Assembly: GCA_003427395.1 (NCBI GenBank)
Contig: BFEA01000249.1
Location: 154,722-192,409, forward strand
Direction: 5' to 3'
DNA: 37,688 nt
DNA from: Chara braunii
Taxonomy: Eukaryota > Streptophyta > Charophyceae > Charales > Characeae
In this document: one piece after another, positions 8,730 to 17,386 of the stretch
Numbering within the stretch: the stretch's first letter is position 1
How the letters are laid out: each line of letters opens with the position of its first letter
Program-made: the position numbers and the translations under genes
Notes under the pieces: generated by a model
Seen by the model: only the letters and a program-made list of their open reading frames with translations
Told to the model about the DNA's origin: nothing
Databases searched by the model: none

Positions 8730-9560
8730 GCCACAGCAAGCAGACCCTCATTCGGCCTGCCTAAGGTCAGGACTAGTCAGACCATTTGTCTTGACAGCCC
8801 CTTTGACCTGCCTCCAGGTCAGGACCAATCATACCCACTATTCGAGTATGGCAGCCCTTTGGCACTCTCGCCAGGACACCCAGACTATAGCGGGTCTGGT
8901 CACCCTATAACATTAGACGTCCCGTCAGTCTGACTGTCCCGAATCCGGATTTGACCACAGCGGTCAGGGATCGGCTCACCTACCAGTTTTTGGCCAAGGG
9001 CGCTGGCTACCCCGCCCAAATTTTTGAACATGGGATCCGGTCTAACCACAGTTCCAGGCTCTGGCTAACCTCACTGGATTGCATCCTCTGACTGCGGTAG
9101 GGTTCCAACTGACCCCTTTCAGCCTCATAGGCCAGACTCCCGGAGTCCTAGCCTCAGCTGACTACGGAATTCGACACTCGCGTCGAGGACTTGCTGCCCC
9201 CACCAGATTGCAACCTACTGCGGTAAGGCTCTGGCTGGCCCCGACAATCAACGCATCCTTAGGTTAGAGAAGAAAACCCCAGGCACAGACAACCAGGCAA
9301 GCATATCATAACCCACAAGCAGACTGTCCGGCCCCATAACAGGACAAACAATTTGTCAAGAGACGTCCCTTCAGTCTCAAGAGGCACTAAATAATAACAT
9401 GCCAGCCAACACTAAGAGCTCGTAAAGGACCTCCCTTCGGCCTCAAGCAAAGAACTTAGTGCTAGCCCTAGAGAGGTCCCTTCCCTTAACTGGGATTTCT
9501 TTTCCAAGAGACGTCCCGTCAGTCTCAAGGAAATACTGAAATACTGATCTTAGAAAAATC
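8730..9560. repeat. Array of short stem-loops and related repeats
   Basis: Many small inverted repeats occur in non-coding sequence. The motif AGAC-GTCCCKTCA-GTCT appears at 8915-8931, 9361-9377 and 9509-9525. Others are CCAGAC-tatagcgg-GTCTGG (about 8878-8898) and TGACC-acagc-GGTCA. Two related blocks containing GGATTGCATCC and AGATTGCAACC followed by CTGCGGTA lie at about 9070-9110 and 9205-9230. Copy B keeps most of these and has one more. No protein-coding gene is visible here. Confidence 0.5.
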
Positions 9561-9613
9561 CCTTCCCTCATCCGAGTGAAGGCAGACCCTTAGCCAAAAA
9601 GCACGAAGTTCCT

Positions 9614-9916
9614 CTACTGACCACTCTTAGTCAAGTAAAGCTTAACTTTCTTTATGCCTGCCTTCATCTGAGTTTCTTGAATGGACAGCTTAGTCAGAGA
9701 CACGAAGTCCTTTTGCTCATAACTTTCATTCATACAAGACTGGACTTCTTTATGCCCATCATGCTTTCTTTTTGTAATTAGAAGAATACTGCTCATATCA
9801 TTTGATGTGCCACAACCATAAGTTTTCTCAGATCTTGACACTGTGTCAATGCTCCCAGAACTGTACTCAAAGTTACTCCCCACTCTCAGGATTTGACACT
9901 CATGGAGCGACTGCAA
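9614..9916 (-). CDS. Post-integrase ORF, 100 aa, unknown
   Basis: This sense-strand ORF lies downstream of integrase and is open in both copies (copy B 29480-29755, 91 aa). It is polar, rich in K, S and E, with VSRSEKTYGCGTSND and KDFVSLTKLSIQETQMKAG as recognisable stretches. There is no membrane segment or known motif. The copies differ at about seven residues. It could be a small accessory protein or a former C-terminal extension of pol. The ATG used in copy A is absent in copy B, which starts about nine residues later. Confidence 0.4.
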   Translation of the reverse strand: MQSLHECQILRVGSNFEYSSGSIDTVSRSEKTYGCGTSNDMSSILLITKRKHDGHKEVQSCMNESYEQKDFVSLTKLSIQETQMKAGIKKVKLYLTKSGQ

Positions 9917-10152
9917 CGATGCATGAAAGATATAGTGTCATTAACTTAGTTGCTTTTTGAAATAGATAATAAATTGACTTGCTGAAAACTGAAATATTGA
10001 AACTGAGATGCTGAAACTGAAGTATTGAAACTGAAATACTGAAGTTGAAATGCTGAATCGACTATGCAAGAATGATCATTGTCTGCCGATAACTGAGCCT
10101 TACTGTCTCAGTATCTTACTCTGCTCTTTTTCAACACTCTATGATCGTTCTC
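9917..10152. other. Spacer between integrase and the 100-aa ORF
   Basis: Contains a 14-bp tandem repeat (listed separately) and otherwise no gene. Confidence 0.4.
9986..10055. repeat. Five copies of a 14-bp repeat
   Basis: Consensus AAACTGAAATACTG repeated at 9986, 10000, 10014, 10028 and 10042, with one to four mismatches per unit. Copy B has the same five units at 29852-29921. It is related in composition to the CTGAA-rich block at 1315-1745. Confidence 0.85.
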
Positions 10153-10893
10153 TTACTCGGATGATTGAGTTCTCTTTCCCCTCTTTGGAGTCACTGTAGG
10201 GATCAATTCAGGGTCTCTGAAGATGAACTTACGAAGTCTTGACCCGGATACCATATCTTGAACCGTAGATCCATCCATTTTTGAGATCTCATAAACCTTG
10301 TCGTCTGCCTCTTCTGTAATTCTGTAAGGACCAAGTCATCTGGGCTCCAATCTTTTGGTCCATTGTGTCTCAAGAGAACTGTCAAACAGAAGAACATCTC
10401 CAATCATTAATTTCTCTTTTCTTATACACCTTTTCTTGTTCCATCTTTCTTGATCCGATAGCCTGCTGTATGTCATTCTCTCTACTGCATCCATCACTAC
10501 CTGATCAACTTCAGATATCTGCCTCATTCTGATCTGAAGGAGTTCTGAAATAGAATAATCCTTGTCACTTTCCTAACTTGACCATGTCTTAACAATACTC
10601 TCGATAGGCAATGTAGCATATCGATCGTACCACACAGTAAAAGGTGCATAACCAGTAGTTCTCTTGACTGTGATACTATCATCATATACAGCAGCTCTTA
10701 ACACCTTTGGCCAGTTACTCACTTTCCCTTCACACCACTTGGCCAATGAATCTTTCAGAGTTCTGTGACCTCTTTCAATAGGTGCATTCGCCTAAGCATG
10801 GTAAGTAGTCACATACCGAATTCTAACATCCAATCTGAGTGTAATTCTTCTGACAACCTCATTTCTGAATTCTGATCCTCTATCTGAGATAAA
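10153..10893 (-). pseudogene. Integrase core end and C-terminal domain, copy A
   Basis: This continues the integrase frame after a stop at 10894. Reading the three frames and copy B together shows an SDRGSEF-like second catalytic Asp, an ANAPVERGH stretch carrying the third acidic residue, and the C-terminal GPY/F-type module, whose WLGPYTI is intact in copy B. Copy A breaks are CAG to TAG in HPQANAP, CAG to TAG in SSQESD, and TGG to TGA just before LGPY. The frame ends at TAA (10153-10155) after a KRGKR basic tail. Confidence 0.75.
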
Positions 10894-12270
10894 TTATCTT
10901 TTACAAGGACACCTGAGATAGACTTTCTCTATCCAACCAGCCACTTGCTCGGTTGTCTTCCTTTTCAGAGTTTTTACCTCAACGTATCCAGAGAAATTAT
11001 CTCTCATGTTTAGTATGTATCTCATCCCACCCTTGCCTGGAGGCATAGTGATGAGATCCAGATGAACTCTACTACCTGCTGGCTCTACCAGGATTAAAGG
11101 GAATAGGGGCTCAATCATCCTTGTGGTAGACCTCTTCTGACATAAGACACATGATTTACAGTATTTGAAAATCATGTCTCTCATGCCAGGCCAGAAGTAA
11201 AGTTTGACAGTCTTGGAGTAGGTCGTTTCAGTAGCCCTGTGACCACCGGCAACCCTCTCATGTAGAGCAGCGATTATCTCTAACTGTCTCTCTTTACCAC
11301 AAACCACTATTAGTGGAGGTAGGCCTCTCTTACCATCCACAAAGAGATGTCCTCTTTTTAGTCTGAATTTCTTCCTTGAATCTTTACAATAATATTCTTT
11401 TAGCCGCTCTCTTTCCATCTTTCTGTCAATCTTTTGATAATTTTCATCATATTCTTCGAAGAAGAAAAATATCTCTTCTTCCTCCTTTTCACTCTCTTCT
11501 TCTTCCTTTGAGCCTGAACTTTCCCCAACCTGATGAGCAGCCACTGCTGCAGCATTGACTTTAGCATACCAATCATTTGGTTCATCTTCCTCTTCTTTCC
11601 CAAGAACCGATTCATAAATATACGCACTAGGGATCTCTCCCCAACTGTCTCTTTCTTCTGGCCATGGACTCCACTTGTAGGAGCATGGCACCTCGTAGTC
11701 CTCATCATCTTTCTCATTAAGGAAATTATCAAAATACGCAGATTCTTCAATCGTTTCTTTCACATCTTCTTCTTCTTCCTCTCGCCACTCGATCCGGCTT
11801 AAGCCATCCGCTCTGTTTTTCTTAGTGGGGATGTTTTCCAGTTTGAAATCATATGTCCATATGAAAGCGATCCACCTGCTGACTGTTGAATCTACCTGTT
11901 GCTGCTTTTTAATGACACCTATCACAGCAGATGCATCAGTCCTCAGGATGAACCTACTTCCCAAAACGTAATGCGTGAAACACCTGAGGCTATGGATGAT
12001 CGACAGTAGCTCTTTCCTGAATTGTGTGTAGCCTCTTTCAGTAGAATTGAGAGTTCTGCTTTCAAATCTTAGAGGTCTTTCTCTCTCATTTTCATCTTTC
12101 TGAATAAGTATTCCACCCAGAGCAACTGACCCTCCATCCGCGTCAATGATGAAAGGTCTTGTCTCCTCATCATCATAATATGGTACTCCCAGCACTGCAA
12201 GGGCAGCAAAATGAGGAATAAAAATCCTCCAGAATCCACAGACTCCCAAGAAGTTCCTGACGTCTGTCAC
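10894..12270 (-). CDS. RNase H and N-terminal integrase, copy A
   Basis: This 458-residue frame is the longest in the window. It starts in the RT connection (VRNFLGVCGFWRIFIPHFA). It then has RNase H with DADGG, the KELLSI glutamate, RTDASAV and ADGLSR. A long acidic spacer follows (about residues 165-290, with EEEEED, EEEDEPND and EEEESEKEEEE runs). The integrase zinc finger comes next (ALHE, GGH, CKSCVLC), then the core start with HLDLITMP. It is open only because a deletion of about 118 bases, relative to copy B, removed a region holding a stop and joined HFAALA directly to VLGVPYYDD. It is a fragment of a dead gag-pol, not a working gene. Confidence 0.88.
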   Translation of the reverse strand: MTDVRNFLGVCGFWRIFIPHFAALAVLGVPYYDDEETRPFIIDADGGSVALGGILIQKDENERERPLRFESRTLNSTERGYTQFRKELLSIIHSLRCFTHYVLGSRFILRTDASAVIGVIKKQQQVDSTVSRWIAFIWTYDFKLENIPTKKNRADGLSRIEWREEEEEDVKETIEESAYFDNFLNEKDDEDYEVPCSYKWSPWPEERDSWGEIPSAYIYESVLGKEEEDEPNDWYAKVNAAAVAAHQVGESSGSKEEEESEKEEEEIFFFFEEYDENYQKIDRKMERERLKEYYCKDSRKKFRLKRGHLFVDGKRGLPPLIVVCGKERQLEIIAALHERVAGGHRATETTYSKTVKLYFWPGMRDMIFKYCKSCVLCQKRSTTRMIEPLFPLILVEPAGSRVHLDLITMPPGKGGMRYILNMRDNFSGYVEVKTLKRKTTEQVAGWIEKVYLRCPCKR

Positions 12271-13579
12271 TCTTTTGAGAGGCGGAGGTCAGTTCAAGAT
12301 CTTATCTATCTTCTTGGGATCTGGGCTCCTACCGTTGGAGAAGCATCTGAAGCCCAAAATTATCACTTCTGGCTAGAAGAGAAGGGACTTTGGCCCACTT
12401 GCAGTCATATTATACTTCTGAAGTCTTTCTAGGACCATCTTTACTCCTTCAGCATGTTCCCAGACAAACTTTTTGGCTCCCCCCGCGACCAAAGTCTCAT
12501 CTCTTACCAAGGGTCCTTTTACAGGATTATCATCAATGTAGGGACTCGTTATTTCAAGAGAAATATCCTGCATGACTTTGATCATATCCCTTTGAACCAC
12601 TGCCACTCCGTTAGTCCAGCCCTGAGGTACCACACACATCTGAACAAGCCCCCTTGGCGTGTGCATGACATTCATTGGCCGGGTAGTGAGATCAATAGGG
12701 AACTGATTATAGCCAGAATACAGGTCGACTAGAGAAAAAATACATCAACCTGCAAAGGATTCGGCGAGGAGATCAACATCAGGAACACTACCTGCATCGC
12801 GTACCGTCACAGAATTGAGTTTCTGAAGATTCTTTATCCATCTTAGTCCGCCCCCTGGTTTCCAGAAACAAAACCAGTCGTTAGCATACGGTCCATCGGC
12901 AGGTTCAGCAACATTAGATGTAATCTTCTTGTCAAGGTACTTTACAACTTTTGCCTCGTCCTTCAAGGCATACTTTGTTGGTCTATCATTCCATAGAACG
13001 TGATCAACAGTCCAAATCTTGGTCATCTTGATCATCATTAAAGGAGAAAACACCTGAGAATTCCTGACACATGTTGAAGATATATTTTTTCTCTTTAGGC
13101 AGGATAAACTGATCCGAGCCTATCTTCATTGTGTCAAACCTTTCTTTGGTGACTTTATTCTCCAGTTTTGCTGATTCCCTCAATGCTCTTATAATTTGCC
13201 TTTCCTTTTCGAATGCTTCATCACAATCTTTCTCTATTAAGATTGCCACTGGGTTTTTCTTCACCCCCATGGGCTTGTATATTCTTTTTGACCCAGTGCC
13301 TATTTTCCTAAAAAAGGGTGAGTCGATGCAAATCTCAACCATTTTTCCTCCCTTTGCAGTTTCTACAGCTTTCTTGAAGGCTTCAATTTGTCCGTCCTCA
13401 TCCTCGAGTTTACCAAGGGCTTTCATCATTTTCGAAACTTGATTGATTTCCACTGAAATCTCTTTTTTTGTTTCTCGTTTTCCTTCCTCCTTTAGTCTCC
13501 TAACCCTTTCAGCAGATTCCTCCTTCCTAATCGAGTTAGCAGATAGTTGATGCTTGAAGTCATTTTTCGTACCGACCAT
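12271..13579 (-). pseudogene. Reverse transcriptase, copy A, broken
   Basis: Fragments at 13579-13004, 13053-12745 and 12675-12373 together cover the RT. In order they give a KKYIFNMCQEFSGVFSF entry, DRPTKYALK, NDWFCFWKPGGGLRWI, LQKLNSVTVRDAG, PQGWTNGVAVVQRDMI, and the catalytic YIDDN at 12526-12540 followed by PVKGP. Breaks include a deletion of about 28 bases near 13040 (relative to copy B) that shifts frame, a TGA replacing the Gln of AGQC at about 12752, and a TGA at the WPPPL tryptophan that is shared with copy B. YIDD fits the usual YxDD box. The VKGP after it is characteristic of a Gypsy subset I associate with fungi and non-seed plants or algae. Confidence 0.85.
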
Positions 13580-14166
13580 AAAAATCTACTCTTGAGCAGT
13601 CTTGGGATCCTGCAGACTGATCCAAGATGACCCCTCATGACTGAAAAATTGTCCCGCCTCCATCCTATGCAAGAATGGAGTTCCCAGGATACAGTCATGA
13701 TCCAGATCTGATACTACAAAACCCAGTAACTCCACAGTCATCGCCCCAACCTTGATAGGCAAATTATCAATGAATCCTGTCACGAACAACTCTCCTACAA
13801 TATTACTCAGTAATTTTTGTGCAGGTCTGTCAATAGATAAATCTCCTTCCTAATCGAGTTAGCAGATAGTTGATGCTTGAAGTCATTTTTCGTACCGACC
13901 ATAAAAGTCTGCTCTTGAGCAGTCTCGGGATCCTGCAGACCGATCCAAGATGACCCCTCACGACTGAAAAATTGGACTCCCTCCATCCTATGCAAGAATG
14001 AAGTTCCCAGGATACAGTCATGATCCAGATCCGGTACTACAAAACCAAGTAACTCCACAGTCATCGCCCTAACCTTGATAGGCAAATTATCAATGAATCC
14101 TGCCACGAACAACTCTCCTACAATATTACTCTGCACATTTTGTGCAGGTCTGTCAATAGATAAATA
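13521..14166. repeat. 323-bp tandem duplication in protease region
   Basis: TCCTTCCTAATCGAG at 13521 recurs at 13844, and the following 323 bases are repeated with scattered differences. The unit spans the C-terminal half of the protease and the start of the linker to RT. Copy B has one unit only, so this happened in copy A. Confidence 0.9.
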
Positions 14167-14217
14167 ACATGCTTCCATCGTTCTTCGCGAAAGAAGTATC
14201 ATCTATGCCCCAGAATC
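13586..14217 (-). pseudogene. Aspartic protease, copy A, duplicated and broken
   Basis: The catalytic DSGA (14206-14217) is followed at once by TAG where copy B has GAG. After the stop come MILLSRRTME, then VPDLDHDCILGTSFLHRM, whose ILGT matches the second conserved retroviral-type protease element. The second half occurs twice because of the 323-bp duplication. The polyprotein could not be made intact from this copy. Confidence 0.8.
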
Positions 14218-15067
14218 TACTAGGGCTAAAATCTTCACTTGATTAATGCGAATTGTAAGATGCCCACAACCCATGGTTGCAAATCTCATCTTGCAACCTG
14301 GTAGTGATCTATTCACTTGGTTGAGAAAGACTGACCCGAAATAATTAACTTTCATTTTCTTCTTCTCAATTAACTTTTTCAACTCTTCTCTCAGTTTGGG
14401 TGCTAGTGTCATTGCTTCCTTGAAAGACAATGTCACTTCCGTTTCTTCCAGCATCTTAGCAATTACATCAGAAATCACAGTCCCATCATCCAAATCACTC
14501 TTAATAATAAATTTTTTTTTTCTCCCCTGTTCATTTTTTTTCCTGTGAACGTTCCGGTTCAGGATCATCAAGGATGTCGATAAGTGATTCCTCAACCTTC
14601 TTTTTTTTCTTTTCTTCTATCATTTGAGGTGTCATATGGGTTTGGTGGTTCCTTACTTCACCAACCTTGACACTGGGTTCTATGATAAGTTCTGGGGTTA
14701 GATCACTATGGAATGACATCATCTTAGCCAGGAGATGAGTCATTTCATTGGAAGAGGACTCTACTAATCCAGAAGGATTTTGAAAAGTAGGGTTCCCTTC
14801 CAATGGAGACTCACTTGTTGATGCCTCACTAGGCTCACACTCTGTCAGTGTTAAGGACTGCAGAGACAGCTCAATCACGGTATAAGGGTCACTTGCTCTT
14901 TGTACCAGTTCATCAGACAAAACTCTAATGAGGAAATGAACATTCACATCGGCCTTTCTCTTCTTTTTAATCTTTATCTTCTCATCGTGTTTAGGAGCAA
15001 GAAGCCTCATACCTTCCGGATGTCTGGGGTCTAACTTATTCCATGAACTATCACAGACATGGCCCAT
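14203..15067 (-). pseudogene. Acidic linker between nucleocapsid and protease, copy A
   Basis: Two overlapping frames (15067-14531 and 14595-14203) correspond to one continuous stretch in copy B. It is polar and acidic, with a serine-rich part (SEASTSESPLEGNP), a lysine run (KKKKK) and SLIDILDDPEPE, then leads into KMRFATMGCGHLTIRINQVK just before DSGA. It has no known catalytic motif. The frame change lies near the AAAAAAAA run at about 14515-14545. Confidence 0.7.
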
Positions 15068-15084
15068 TGCATCTTTCTTCGCCC

Positions 15085-15187
15085 TTAGGAGTCCTACTGC
15101 CAGACTCTATCTCAATACGGTGCTGGATGGGCCGCGGTACCACTCCTATCGGCGGCTCGGTTAGGTCCTTGAACTCTTCCAGCAGCT
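15085..15187. other. About 0.1-kb insertion private to copy A
   Basis: Copy B reads directly from TTCTTTGCCACCCCA to CTCCTTACATCC. Copy A has about 100 extra GC-rich bases including GGGCCGCGGTACC. No TIR or clear target duplication is visible. It puts stops into the frame between the CCHC knuckle and the linker. Its source is unknown. Confidence 0.6.
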
Positions 15188-15519
15188 CTCCTTACATCCT
15201 CCTCAAGAGATTTGCAATAGGTGGTAGTATGTCCACTTTCGCCACAATAATAGCAAGTAAAACTCCTCTTAGGACGCTCATCATCTTTTCTTCTCTCTCT
15301 GTTTTCTTCGTCACCATTCTTCCCATTCCGTTTGGTTCTGGACGAATCCCCATTCTTACCATGATTTTCGTTGTCATCATCATCGTCGTCATCTTCCTCA
15401 CTTTCAGTCTTGTTCTTTCCCCTATCATCCACAGCATGCGTTGCAGGCCTTGCAGGCATAAACTTAGTCATCACGTTTTCAAGAATATTTTCAGCAGTCA
15501 GATTGCTTCCTCTATTCAT
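15112..15519 (-). pseudogene. Nucleocapsid with CCHC zinc knuckle, copy A
   Basis: An acidic run (EEDDDDDDDNEN) and basic stretch precede CYYCGESGHTTTYC at 15214-15255, a perfect C-x2-C-x4-H-x4-C knuckle that binds RNA in Gag proteins. The frame then enters the copy-A insertion and stops. It begins just after a TAG (15535-15537) that both copies share. Confidence 0.85.
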
Positions 15520-15534
15520 TTCATTCTCAGTCTC

Positions 15535-16256
15535 CTAATCCTTGGCCAAAGTACTAATCTGATCCAGTGACCATTTCTTATGGGAGACAGTAGGTAGAGT
15601 TCTTATGATTGCAACCATTCATCCCATTTGAGAGGATAGTGCTGAGCTTGATTAAGGACTACTTGCCTTTCAGTGTCAGTAAAATTTGTCAAAAATATAT
15701 GGAATCTCTGAGCTTCATCCAAATATGGAATTCTTCTTGTTGTTCGGATAAAAGTCTGAAGAAAAACATTGAAAGTGTCGTATTTAGCTCTTCTGATGTT
15801 GAGTAAGTCCTTAGTTGTGGTTGGAACTGAATCTTTCTCAATTTTTTTTTTCAGTCTCTCCTTGACCTCTTCCCATGTAGTGACACCTTCCATTAGTTCC
15901 TGAACGGCCAGTCTTGAGTCAGTATCATAATAAGATAGGAGATGTTTAAGTCGTTGCTTATCTGTCCAGCCATAACTGAGTCTAAATAACTCATACTTGT
16001 CCAGGAAGTCGTTAACTTGGGGTCCTCTGAAGCAGGGAATTCTCTCATCTGGCCTCTTCGCTCTTGCAATGTCCAACCCTCCTTTGATTGTATCAACCCT
16101 CTCGACCAGGTCCCGTATAACCCCAACCAAGGCCTCTTCATTGGTCCCTGCTGATGTACTCGGGCTTGCTCGCCCTGCCATCTTGACCATAGACTTTTTC
16201 CAGATATCCTTTTCTCTCCCTCTGTCACTCTTGCCCTCTCCTTCTTCGCCCCTCAT
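15535..16256 (-). pseudogene. Gag capsid-like domain, copy A
   Basis: A retrotransposon Gag-type helical domain: FRGPQVNDFLDKYE, LLSYYDTDSRLAVQEL, TTWEEVKERLKKK and YDTFNVFLQTFIRTTRRIPYL match the usual WxxxxxxFxxxF-like arrangement. I start at the ATG at 16256, five bases after the stop of the ORF upstream. A one-base loss near 15621 (one T fewer than copy B) shifts the frame to an early stop at 15603. Without it the frame would run to the TAG at 15535, which is shared by both copies and separates this part from the CCHC knuckle. Confidence 0.75.
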
Positions 16257-16260
16257 TCTC

Positions 16261-16518
16261 TCACTTTCTAGCAAGGGATACAGACTCGTTTCTTTCTTTT
16301 CTTGTCTGCTCTACCCCTTGAGAGTTCTGTACATATAGGGTATAAGCAATAATGGATTGGGTAGTGATCAAGGGCAGTGCAATCCTTCTCAACCTTCCGA
16401 TGTAATCTTCAATCAACTCTCTCTCATCATCTCTATTCAATCTTTTATTATACCCATTTATAGTACCCCGAATCATAAAATATCGAGTCAGGTCTATAAT
16501 CTCATAATCAAATTGCAT
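16261..16518 (-). CDS. Leader ORF 6, 85 aa, unknown
   Basis: This is the last small ORF before gag. It starts MQFDYEIIDLTRYF, three bases after the stop of the previous leader ORF, and its own stop lies five bases before the gag ATG. It is charged with a hydrophobic middle (ALPLITTQSIIAYTLYV). It is not clearly a member of the repeated-domain family, although YTLYV sits where LYVxT lies in that family. Copy B has a frameshifted version. Confidence 0.4.
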   Translation of the reverse strand: MQFDYEIIDLTRYFMIRGTINGYNKRLNRDDERELIEDYIGRLRRIALPLITTQSIIAYTLYVQNSQGVEQTRKERNESVSLARK

Positions 16519-16803
16519 CGTTTACAGCCCACTGTTGATCCTTCTTGCAAGAGAGACCCGTTCCTGAAAAGTGTGATATGATATTCTCTCAGTAGTTCTC
16601 ACTTTCACCACCTTTAACAGATAGTTTATCTCAGTCTGGTCAGTGGTAATTCTCAAGGCAGAACCTCCCATGCGATCTAAGAAAGGCTGCAAAAACTCAA
16701 GCTCATCCAGGGTGGAAAAATTTCTATCAAAGATCCGAAGAGTCCTTCTATCTTGACTACTCTACCTTCCAACACAACTCCTAGTGTCAGTTGTTCATTT
16801 AAA
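16519..16803 (-). pseudogene. Leader ORF 5, frameshifted in copy A
   Basis: It begins MPSLNEQLTLGVVLEGRVVK, a few bases after the preceding TAG (TAGCAATG). Copy A loses the frame after this point, whereas copy B keeps 96 codons (36106-36396). No recognised motif. Confidence 0.45.
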
Positions 16804-16812
16804 CTGGGCATT

Positions 16813-17386
16813 GCTAATCATCATAAGCAACATCTGAAAGGTAGATCTCGGGTTGGACATAATTAGGGATCTCGAATCTGTGCTCAAAGGTACTCAGAAG
16901 TAGGGATTTTATCATCACAGTGGAGTCTTTTTCTCTTGCTCTACCAATCTCAGCAATGGCTTCCAACAGAGGCATCCAATCTCTCCTGCCTTCAAACCCC
17001 TTGGCAATTGAGAACTCAGGAAGCCTCTCAAATTATCTTACTTCTTTCTCCCAGGTTACCTTTCTCTTTAACTTTTCAAGCCACTTCTTGGTTCTTATGA
17101 GACTAATATAAGTATCTGTCTGACACTTCAAATAATCATCTTCCTTTTCTAGGCCTGCTGGTACATAAATCCGTATGTCCAAGCTGCCAGTACTCAGGAA
17201 TTTGACCACTGGGATGTGAAATATTATGGGTCCTCTCTTACAAGTCTCATATCTCAGGATCACAAAAGGATTATCACACCCTATCACCTCATAGAGTTTA
17301 CCCCTCACAGTAGTTGTCCTGGCTACTGAGAGTATTCTTCTTAGGCACTCTTCACTTTTCATGCAAACTTTATCATGAAATACCAA
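16813..17386 (-). pseudogene. Leader unit 4 of the repeated domain
   Basis: The 117-aa frame (to 17033; likely ATG at 17362) shows PFVILRYE, IPVVKFLSTGSLDIRIYVP, and a charged helix ending in LEKLKRK. An in-frame TAA at 17033 follows. Beyond it the same frame continues with RRDWMPLLEAIAEIGRA, the W-containing tail seen in other units, and ends at TAG 16813-16815. I treat it as one unit interrupted by a stop that copy B also shows nearby. Confidence 0.55.

Noticed and set aside
10168-10186. Polypurine-looking sequence at the end of integrase, which would imply a 10-kb LTR
   Set aside because: AAAGAGGGGAAAGAGA on the minus strand is a good PPT by composition, but it encodes the KRGKR tail of integrase and is not followed by a TG whose sequence mirrors the TGTCGCAC end. 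The tract at 612-633 sits beside a TG and the last ORF, so I prefer a short LTR. A 10-kb LTR is not formally excluded by two tandem copies.
11400-11750. Lysine/methionine-rich minus ORF in the RNase H-integrase region
   Set aside because: It is a shadow frame of the GAA/GAG-rich acidic spacer, which naturally reads as K and R in another frame.
15043-15570. 175-codon plus ORF with hydrophobic stretches (IIIVVIFLTF)
   Set aside because: It is the antisense of the Asp/Glu-rich nucleocapsid segment, whose GAT and GAC codons read as Ile and Val on the other strand.
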